Assembly: GCA_002432425.1 (NCBI GenBank)
Contig: DJEL01000014.1
Span: 1-10,696 of the forward strand
From: Lachnospiraceae bacterium UBA5899
GTDB taxonomy: Bacteria; Bacillota; Clostridia; Lachnospirales; Lachnospiraceae
Length of the DNA stretch: 10,696 nt
Reading direction: 5' to 3'
A program made the translations under genes and the position numbers. The notes below the pieces were generated by a model. The model was not told the origin of the DNA and ran no database searches. It saw only the letters and a program-made list of their open reading frames with translations. Below are positions 6,196 to 10,696 of this stretch, one piece after another. Within the stretch, counting starts at the first letter, position 1. Each line of letters begins with the position of its first letter.

Positions 6196-8137
6196 TCCAG
6201 CCGCGGTCCGCGTAGCAGGCATTGCAAACCCGGAACTCATAACCGAAGGGCAATGTCTTTCCGCAGTATTTACAGGTGTTGATATATTCTTTTTTATTCT
6301 TGGCAAGAGCCTGCATGATGCTTAACTCCGTCTTTTCCCTTGCCGCATCCAGACGCCTTATATCGATTTCCTTGCCCAGTCTGTTGGAAAACTGGTGGTA
6401 TAAATCCAGCATCTTATAGTATGTTTCGTACCGCATCAGACCCTTGTCGTTGCAAATACCGAGCGTGGGGAAAAACAACGTCACATCCGCCGTATAGGTC
6501 TTGCAGTATTCCAGCCACAGGGACACAATATCCCTGTTTTTGACGTCGATGGAACAGGTTAACATCCGGTAAAGCACATGCTTGTCCTCAAAGCCGTCGA
6601 TGTCCTTCCGCTCCCGGTAAGCCTTTTCATAGAGGAAAAGCATATCCTCAATACTGATTTTTTCAAAGGGTTCGTCCGGCTCCACGCTTTTCCATACCGT
6701 TAAAATCCGGTCAAGGGGCTCGTCCATGTTAAGAAGCACCGTCGGGAAACCCAGACTTACCTTTTCAATCGGAAGTTCTTCCTTATTATAACGTTCTTTG
6801 ATATACTCCCATTCCTCGTCACCGCAGGCATTCACATAACCGGTATCGTACATGCCGAACCGTCCCGCTCTTCCCGCTATCTGGCGGATTTCCGGCACGG
6901 TAAGCTTTCTTTTTTCCCTGCCGTCAAATTTTTCCGCCTGTAAAAATACAATTCTTCGTACCGGCAGGTTTAATCCCATACCGATGGCATCCGTGGAAAC
7001 CACCACCTTTGTTTCCTTTCCGGCAAACAGATGAATCTGTCTGCGGCGGATTTCCGGCGGCAGGCTGCCGTAAACCACACTGGTCTTGATGCCTTCCCGC
7101 TCAAGGCGTCCGGCAATATCTAAAACCGCCCTCTTGGTAAATACAATCAGGGCATCGCCGTCCCTTACATCATCCGGGAACACAAAGGGCTTGTCCTCAT
7201 AAACAAGCGGCGTCTTTCTTTCATAGTGATGCTCTTCAAACGTATCGCCGCACATATTGATTAAGTGCTTGATAACCTTTTCTCCGGCAGGACTCATGCA
7301 GATGTGGATTTCTTTTGCCTGTACGCCAAGCACGGCTCTCGTCCAGGAGTGCCCCCTGTCGGAGTCCACTATCATCTGCGCCTCGTCAATAACCGCAATA
7401 TCATAGACCTGTTCCGTATCCATCATTTCTATGGTGGAAGAAATGACCCGGCTGTTTTCCTGATAAATGCATTCCTCACCGGTCAGCATGGTACAGGTTA
7501 CCCCTTCGTCCGTCATCTTTTCATACACTTCCAGCGCCAGCAGACGCAAAGGACCTAAGTACGCTCCGTTTTCCGCTTCCTTTAAGCGGGTCAGGGCATG
7601 GTAGGTCTTTCCGCAGTTGGTCGGACCGATGTGCAGGATAAAATGTCTCTGCATGGCACGTGCTTTGGGAAATTCCGTTTCCGGCTTCAAGGGTACCAAA
7701 TCAATAATCTGCTCCCGGATGCCGTATTCCGCATAGGAAACCGTAAGGTCCTTTAAGGTTCTGACACAGAGTTCCCCGTTCATCTCATTCCGCAGATAAT
7801 CTAAAAATCTCTCCGTGACAATTTCCTGTTCCGAAGGCTTCATGGCTGCCAAGTCCAGCCGCACCAGCTCCGGCAGAAGGAAATCCCGGATTTGCATAAT
7901 GGCTACCTGGTTATTCTGCTTAAAGGCAAAGTAGCAAAGATTTCTCACCTGTCTGTGATAGTCCTCCAGCTTTGCTTCTTTCACATGACCGGACTTTATC
8001 CTCTGCAGTTCTATGGACAGGCTTTTGGCTCTTTTTGCATACCCCGCCTTACCGTCCTGATTCTTTTTTCGGTACCGGGCTGTACCCTCCCGGTATTGTG
8101 TAAAATAAAATTGTGACAGTTTTTCCTTCTTTACCAT
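6167..8137 (-). CDS. Suv3-like DEAD/DEAH-type RNA helicase with C-terminal zinc ribbon
   Basis: ATP-dependent superfamily 2 helicase, closest in pattern to the mitochondrial Suv3 RNA helicase, which unwinds RNA for degradation. Counting from the chosen start (656 residues): an N-terminal region of about 165 residues, Walker A GPTNCGKTYHAL (171-182), PLRLLALEVYEKM (motif Ia region), motif II DEAQ (251-254), SPAGE (282-286), motif V VVVSTDAIGMGLNLP (about 377-391) and motif VI QIAGRAGRFG (419-428). The GPTNCGKT and DEAQ forms are those of Suv3. The C-terminal part is helical and ends with CKYC...CNAC (about 622-641), a probable zinc ribbon that could bind RNA. I chose the ATG at 8137 because GGGAGAG lies 10 bases and AGGAG 1-2 bases upstream; extending to 8245 adds 36 atypical residues across the likely promoter region. 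Physiological RNA targets are unknown. Confidence 0.85.
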   Translation of the reverse strand: MVKKEKLSQFYFTQYREGTARYRKKNQDGKAGYAKRAKSLSIELQRIKSGHVKEAKLEDYHRQVRNLCYFAFKQNNQVAIMQIRDFLLPELVRLDLAAMKPSEQEIVTERFLDYLRNEMNGELCVRTLKDLTVSYAEYGIREQIIDLVPLKPETEFPKARAMQRHFILHIGPTNCGKTYHALTRLKEAENGAYLGPLRLLALEVYEKMTDEGVTCTMLTGEECIYQENSRVISSTIEMMDTEQVYDIAVIDEAQMIVDSDRGHSWTRAVLGVQAKEIHICMSPAGEKVIKHLINMCGDTFEEHHYERKTPLVYEDKPFVFPDDVRDGDALIVFTKRAVLDIAGRLEREGIKTSVVYGSLPPEIRRRQIHLFAGKETKVVVSTDAIGMGLNLPVRRIVFLQAEKFDGREKRKLTVPEIRQIAGRAGRFGMYDTGYVNACGDEEWEYIKERYNKEELPIEKVSLGFPTVLLNMDEPLDRILTVWKSVEPDEPFEKISIEDMLFLYEKAYRERKDIDGFEDKHVLYRMLTCSIDVKNRDIVSLWLEYCKTYTADVTLFFPTLGICNDKGLMRYETYYKMLDLYHQFSNRLGKEIDIRRLDAAREKTELSIMQALAKNKKEYINTCKYCGKTLPFGYEFRVCNACYADRGWIYKKMDSEV

Positions 8138-8263
8138 GCTCCTGTTTCTCTCCCATCTTTTCCAGTATACACTAACCGTCACAAATACACCACTAAAAAA
8201 TGCAGGGAAATCCGGCACTTTGTGCCCGCGTACAAATTTCTTCAAAAAATTTCAAAAAATCTA

Positions 8264-8293
8264 TTGACAAAGTGCCATTATATAGGCTACAAT
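8264..8293 (+). promoter_or_regulatory. Promoter of the tRNA-Val / tRNA-Met unit
   Basis: A perfect TTGACA (8264-8269) is followed after 18 bases by TACAAT (8288-8293). Two copies of TTCAAAAAAT just upstream form an A-rich tract like an UP element. Transcription would begin near 8300, about 14 bases before tRNA-Val. Confidence 0.78.
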
Positions 8294-8313
8294 AGCCAAG
8301 TCGGTTGCGACAA

Positions 8314-8386
8314 GGGGTCTTAGCTCAGCTGGGAGAGCATCTGCCTTACAAGCAGAGGGTCATAGGTTCGAGCCCTATAGGCCCCA
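8314..8386 (+). tRNA. tRNA-Val (anticodon UAC)
   Basis: Complete cloverleaf: acceptor GGGGTCT/AGGCCCC, D stem GCTC/GAGC, anticodon stem TCTGC/GCAGA with loop CTTACAA (anticodon TAC), and T stem ATAGG/CCTAT with loop TTCGAGC. The discriminator is A (8386). The CCA end is not encoded, so it must be added by the nucleotidyltransferase. It reads GUA and, by wobble, other valine codons. Confidence 0.96.
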
Positions 8387-8434
8387 CTCCGAAAATTCTT
8401 TCGGAACAAAATTTTATATGTTTTTATTCCTTAT

Positions 8435-8508
8435 GGCGAGATAGCTCAGTTGGCTAGAGCATACGGTTCATACCCGTAGTGTCGAGGGTTCGAATCCCCC
8501 TCTCGCTA
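8435..8508 (+). tRNA. Elongator tRNA-Met (anticodon CAU)
   Basis: Cloverleaf with acceptor GGCGAGA/TCTCGCT (first pair G-U), D stem GCTC/GAGC, anticodon stem TACGG/CCGTA with loop TTCATAC (anticodon CAT), and T loop TTCGAAT. The sequence matches elongator methionine tRNAs; initiator tRNAs begin CGCGGGG. No CCA is encoded. The T stem GAGGG/CCCCC contains one A-C mismatch (C at 8499 where T is expected). It lies 48 bases after tRNA-Val and is followed by six T (8509-8514), which may end the transcript. Confidence 0.93.
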
Positions 8509-8543
8509 TTTTTTATTGTTTAAAATTTCTTTTACCATAAGAA

Positions 8544-8613
8544 AGAATCCTGCTTTGCAGGATTCTCCGCCTGCAGCGGGTCGCTTCAGCGACATATTTC
8601 CGCTCCGCCGCAG
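8544..8613. repeat. Cluster of hairpins, REP-like palindromic element
   Basis: Three palindromes lie end to end: AGAATCCTGC/GCAGGATTCT with a TTT loop (8544-8566), CCGC/GCGG around CTGCA (8567-8579), and GTCGCT/AGCGAC (8580-8593). CTGC and GCGG of the middle part can also pair with GCAG (8610-8613) and CCGC (8600-8603), closing a larger structure around the third hairpin. It is GC-rich in an otherwise AT-rich stretch. A T-poor flank argues against a plain terminator on the plus strand; on the minus strand TTTCTT follows, so a weak terminator is possible. The compact, multi-hairpin form resembles dispersed REP-type elements, but only one copy is in this window. Confidence 0.5.
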
Positions 8614-9004
8614 TGCGCTCCTGCCCAGAGGACCTTATTACTGACATCTATCCCGTAATCATTGTTAAGCTTTGCAGCATATGCTGCCGTTCCCACTAAC
8701 TCATTTAAGCGCTGTCTACTCATAATAAGTTCTTCTGTCTCCACACCATCACTAATCCGACACCCTTGCTTTAAATTTTAACCTGCTCTCTTCTCCCTTA
8801 ATAAAAAGTCTAATATTTCCTTCACTATTTCCGCCAGTTTTGCCTAAGCTTTATCCTGTGTAACTAAATCGACCATGCCCCGCATTTTTCCATGTCTCTA
8901 AAAGCTGGCTGTATATTCTCCAGTACCCTTCCTCCATGCAGTTTCAATTGATACTCGTAGTATATCGTATTATGTCGTGTTTGCCATTGAAGGATAACTA
9001 AGAA
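8586..9004 (-). pseudogene. Decayed gene of unknown family
   Basis: Read on the minus strand, protein-like sequence runs from about 9004 to 8586 but is broken. The first part (to about 8885) includes YYEYQLKLHGGRVLENIQPA and FRDMEK. A one-base loss near the A5 and G4 runs at about 8880-8890 then shifts the frame. The second part starts at 8876 as MVDLVTQDKA, a TAG, then AKLAEIVKEILDFLLREKRA and a TAA (8778-8780). The same frame continues with MSRQRLNELVGTAAYAAKLN (ATG at 8723) and ends at 8586-8588 inside the hairpin cluster, whose sequence supplies the last codons (AHCGGAEICR). I do not recognise the family. Helix-rich content and one shared frame after the shift support a real former gene over chance. 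Confidence 0.4.
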
Positions 9005-9066
9005 TTATCCCTTACCGGAAAGTGTGCTTTTTATCAGTTTGTACTTGTAATTATTTTTCAATGGCA
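8982..9066. repeat. Nested inverted repeats
   Basis: The outer arms TGCCATTGAA (8982-8991) and TTCAATGGCA (9057-9066) are exact reverse complements. Directly inside the left arm a second hairpin GGATAA/TTATCC (8992-9010) follows. The 85-base unit could be a small mobile remnant or a folded RNA. No target-site duplication is seen. Confidence 0.4.
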
Positions 9067-9185
9067 TTTGATTGTCTATAAATTACATTATATTGCAACA
9101 GTGCTAATTGTGCAATCATTTTCTTTGCAATCATGTTTGTCTTATTATATCTATTTATTAAAAGTATTGATTTTATAAAATATGC

Positions 9186-9219
9186 AAGGGGCTGTTACAA
9201 GAACATGTAACACCCCCTT
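9186..9219 (-). terminator. Probable terminator after the Rpn genes
   Basis: TGTTACA (9193-9199) and TGTAACA (9206-9212) pair exactly, and GGGG (9188-9191) with CCCC extends the stem past one bulged base. On the minus strand the stem is followed by TTGCATATTTTAT, an imperfect T-rich tail. It lies about 55 bases after the stop of the last Rpn-type gene. Confidence 0.5.
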
Positions 9220-9273
9220 ACATACAAATATAGTCACCAATTCACCCAACTATAAGGTAATTATCTCTGCCTT

Positions 9274-9585
9274 CTATTCTGATAAATCCGTAATTTTCCG
9301 ACATATTTTCTCTTCGTCATACTCAGGATAAAATTCTTCCGCAGCCTCACAAATAGGTGCAGTGGTTGCCACATCCTCTTCTAATTCGTCTGCTATCTGT
9401 TCTATAGTTTTTCCTTTGCGGAGTTTCTTAACTGTCTGGGAAATCAACGTCTGCAGCTGCCCATTCTTTTCTCCACGTGCCATACCTCTGGTTTCACCAC
9501 GAGCTTCTCCATCCGCAAACCCATCCTGATAATACTCCATCTTCATCAATTCAATCTGTCTTTCAAAAGTAAAATCAAGTGCCAT
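9274..9585 (-). CDS. Stand-alone C-terminal region of an Rpn-family protein (possible antitoxin-like copy)
   Basis: About 103 residues, matching only the C-terminal region of the full-length Rpn gene just upstream: MALDFTFERQIEL, MEYYQDGFA, a Gly-Glu-rich repeat stretch, GEKNGQLQ, LRKGK, EQIADELEED and APIC are shared. It has no nuclease domain. The ATG at 9585 is preceded by GAGGTG and AGAAGG; a GTG at 9597 is also open but has no ribosome site. It lies 51 bases after the full-length gene's stop, so both are probably on one messenger. Many differences from the copy above are synonymous (by my count about 24 silent against 17 replacement codons), which favours selection for the protein over a dead duplicate. 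One 4-residue unit of the GE repeat is missing. In E. coli, the short C-terminal Rpn products inhibit the nuclease; that role here is inference. A relic of tandem duplication is the alternative. Confidence 0.7.
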   Translation of the reverse strand: MALDFTFERQIELMKMEYYQDGFADGEARGETRGMARGEKNGQLQTLISQTVKKLRKGKTIEQIADELEEDVATTAPICEAAEEFYPEYDEEKICRKITDLSE

Positions 9586-9626
9586 AATCCTTCTCACCTC
9601 ATTCTGATATGTCCGAAAGAAATCTG
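9302..9626. repeat. Direct repeat, copy 1 (partner 9674-10011)
   Basis: This segment aligns with 9674-10011 in the same orientation. The copies differ by a 12-base in-frame unit in the GE-rich stretch, a single base near 9625 and many substitutions. The duplicated part begins just before the shared internal start site and runs almost to the stop codon. The junction with the upstream gene lies close to that gene's stop. Confidence 0.85.
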
Positions 9627-9636
9627 CAAATTATTA

Positions 9637-9969
9637 TCAGTTATTAGCCAAAACTTTCTCTTTTAACTTATCAAATATTTTTCCTTCATCATATTCCGGA
9701 GCAAATTCTTCCGCTACTTTGCAGATAGGCGCAATCGTTGCGGTATCTTCTTCCAATTCGTCCGCAATCTGTTCTACACTTTTTCCTTTCCGGAGCTTCC
9801 GGACTGTCAGGGAAATCATATTCTGCAACTGCCCATTCTTTTCACCTCGTTCCATCCCCTTGGCCTCTCCACGAGCTTCTCCCTCTGCCTTGCCAGCAGC
9901 AAATCCATCCTGATAATACTCCATCTTCGTTAATTCAATCTGTCTTTCAAAGGTAAAATCAAGTGCCAT
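9637..9969 (-). other. Candidate internal translation unit within the Rpn gene (C-terminal 110 residues)
   Basis: Inside the Rpn gene, GAATGAGGTGAGAAGGATT precedes an in-frame ATG at 9967-9969. It contains GAGGTG 9 bases and AGAAGG 3 bases before the ATG. Translation from here would give MALDFTFERQIEL... to the normal stop. The same bases and the same ATG begin the stand-alone gene at 9585. In E. coli, rpn genes make such a short protein, which restrains the full nuclease. Use of this start here is not proven. Confidence 0.4.
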
Positions 9970-10629
9970 AATCCTTCTCACCTCATTCTTATACGTCCGA
10001 AAGAAATCCTGTAAAATATTTTCTCTCGTACATGTGTTAATGGCTTCATCAATCGCCTGTTCCAGTTCCATCCCGTTTTCTTTATTGGCATTCACCCTGT
10101 TTACAAAAAAGGTATAGCCATACAAAACTTCCGACTTTTCCAGAAGTTCCTTATTCTCCGGTGCATTTAAGTTATACACCGTACAGGAAAGCTCCAAATC
10201 TGGATTTTTCTTTTCTCCCATATACGCCGAAGAAAGATACATTTTCTCCACTGCCGGACGCTTCTCCCGTCCGTTGTAAAATACCACAAACCGGGGCGTG
10301 GGTATCTTAATCTGCTTGTGTCCGTACAGGTTCTCATTCTTCTCTTTAATGCGCCTGTCTATGGCATCCGTACAGTAAATCAGGCTGCGCATGGGCATAT
10401 TGGGATTGTAGGAGGACTGGTGTTCATAAAAATTCATGTCCGTTCCAATAATAAAAGATGCATCGTTTCGGACAGACAAGGAAATTCCGCCATCCGTTGT
10501 AATAATTTCCACATCTTCCGGATTGTCAAAATGGCTGTTCCCCAGCACATTATAAACATTCAGTGCTTTTACTTTGTCCTGCATCATTAGGGAAAACACA
10601 CTGCTTTTAAAATTACGGTTACGGTTCAT
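9637..10629 (-). CDS. Rpn family recombination-promoting nuclease / putative transposase (PD-(D/E)XK)
   Basis: 330 residues. The N-terminal half is a PD-(D/E)XK nuclease domain: SLSVRNDASFIIGTDMNFYE then HQSSYNPNMPMRSLIY supply the Asp (about 56), Glu (69) and Gln (71) expected for the active site, and TPRFVVFYNG is the typical next strand. A helical linker (about 185-215) leads to a C-terminal region (221-330) with a GE-rich repeat stretch, a basic helix and IADELEED. E. coli members cut DNA, promote RecA-independent recombination and have been linked to phage defence. I chose the ATG at 10629, which has GAGG 4 bases upstream; the frame is open to the window edge, adding up to 22 residues (start at 10695) that look unconserved and cover a hairpin. 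An internal ribosome site and ATG sit before the C-terminal region. The promoter is outside or at the edge. Confidence 0.88.
   Translation of the reverse strand: MNRNRNFKSSVFSLMMQDKVKALNVYNVLGNSHFDNPEDVEIITTDGGISLSVRNDASFIIGTDMNFYEHQSSYNPNMPMRSLIYCTDAIDRRIKEKNENLYGHKQIKIPTPRFVVFYNGREKRPAVEKMYLSSAYMGEKKNPDLELSCTVYNLNAPENKELLEKSEVLYGYTFFVNRVNANKENGMELEQAIDEAINTCTRENILQDFFRTYKNEVRRIMALDFTFERQIELTKMEYYQDGFAAGKAEGEARGEAKGMERGEKNGQLQNMISLTVRKLRKGKSVEQIADELEEDTATIAPICKVAEEFAPEYDEGKIFDKLKEKVLANN
9674..10011. repeat. Direct repeat, copy 2 (partner 9302-9626)
   Basis: Same-orientation partner of 9302-9626, forming the 3' part of the full-length Rpn gene. Recombination between the copies would delete about 380 bases and leave one Rpn gene with a hybrid or replaced C-terminal region. 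Confidence 0.85.
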
Positions 10630-10643
10630 CTTACCTCTTTTCC

Positions 10644-10665
10644 GGCAGAATGATGTTTTTCTGCC
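10644..10665 (-). promoter_or_regulatory. Hairpin before the Rpn start codon
   Basis: GGCAGAA and TTCTGCC are exact reverse complements around an 8-base loop, ending about 5 bases before the ribosome-site region of the Rpn gene. A further GGCAG/CTGCC pairing with the bases just upstream is possible. Such a hairpin could affect translation or be chance; the upstream context is cut by the window end. Confidence 0.3.
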
Positions 10666-10696
10666 TGTATTGCGGCAGTAACCGTACTTCTGCATC

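Larger units (their letters stand above)
8614..9273. other. AT-rich stretch without an intact gene
   Basis: No intact coding region, tRNA or clear promoter is seen here on either strand. It holds most of the decayed gene, an inverted repeat at 8982-9066 and a hairpin at 9186-9219. From about 9067 to 9185 the sequence is strongly AT-rich, with a short direct repeat TGCAATCAT (9110s and 9126-9134 region), and I see nothing functional in it. Confidence 0.6.

Noticed and set aside
8164..8192. Promoter for the helicase gene with TATACT as -10 box
   Set aside because: TATACT (8164-8169) is well placed before the chosen start, but the -35 position (TGGTGT) is poor, so I did not list it as a feature.
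8138..8245. N-terminal extension of the helicase to 8245
   Set aside because: The extra 36 residues are unlike the rest, have no ribosome site and cover the probable promoter region; the ATG at 8137 is better supported.
9186..9219. Insertion-sequence ends
   Set aside because: The arms begin with GGGGCTGTTACA-like bases as some transposon ends do, but they are only a few bases apart with nothing between, which fits a hairpin terminator better.
8509..10696. tRNA-Met as integration site of a genomic island
   Set aside because: Remnants and Rpn genes follow the tRNA, but there is no integrase gene and I found no second copy of the tRNA 3' end in the window to serve as an attachment site.
1..10696. 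CRISPR array
   Set aside because: No regularly spaced short repeats are seen; the only long direct repeat is the pair of Rpn C-terminal copies.

Overview
The window reads as a chromosomal segment of a spore-forming Firmicute of the class Clostridia, most likely a Lachnospiraceae-type gut anaerobe. This is inferred from the sporulation sigma factor SigH beside Mini-RNase III and RlmB, the strong GGAGG-type ribosome binding sites, the moderate GC content, and the style of the Rpn-family nuclease genes. The species cannot be named from the sequence alone.

Layout. Positions 1-73 hold a minus-strand tRNA-Thr(GGU) with its own TTGACA/TATATT promoter. From about 8140 down to 190 every protein gene is on the minus strand. 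Read in transcription order they are: a Suv3-like RNA helicase with a C-terminal zinc ribbon (6167-8137); a small charged coiled-coil protein (5871-6104); ispF (5247-5810) with an intrinsic terminator; then cysS, mrnC, rlmB and sigH (5041-1734), starting from a clear TTGACA-17-TATTCT promoter; and finally a 95-residue unknown protein and a CPA2-type cation/proton antiporter. This matches the ispDF-gltX-cysE-cysS-mrnC-rlmB-rae1-sigH neighbourhood of Bacillus subtilis, but without gltX, cysE and rae1. The block links isoprenoid precursor synthesis, cysteine charging of tRNA, maturation and methylation of 23S rRNA, and the switch to stationary phase and sporulation.

At 8264-8508 a plus-strand promoter drives tRNA-Val(UAC) and elongator tRNA-Met(CAU). 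Beyond this pair the sequence changes character. There is a cluster of hairpins resembling a REP-type element, a decayed minus-strand gene (a frameshift and two in-frame stops) and an AT-rich stretch. These are followed by two minus-strand genes of the Rpn / PD-(D/E)XK transposase-nuclease family.

The most interesting part is this Rpn pair. The full-length gene (9637-10629) has an N-terminal nuclease domain with D...E-x-Q residues and a charged GE-rich C-terminal region. Inside it, a good ribosome binding site and ATG precede exactly that C-terminal region. Directly downstream lies a second gene (9274-9585) that is a diverged copy of the C-terminal region only, beginning at the same ATG with the same ribosome binding site. 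In E. coli, Rpn nucleases are restrained by a short C-terminal protein translated from inside the same gene, so the arrangement suggests a nuclease with an internal antitoxin plus a separate antitoxin-like copy. This is inference and untested. Other points of note are a perfect 27-bp palindrome before rlmB that shares its core with a palindrome at the cysS transcription start, and a cysteine-rich tail on IspF.
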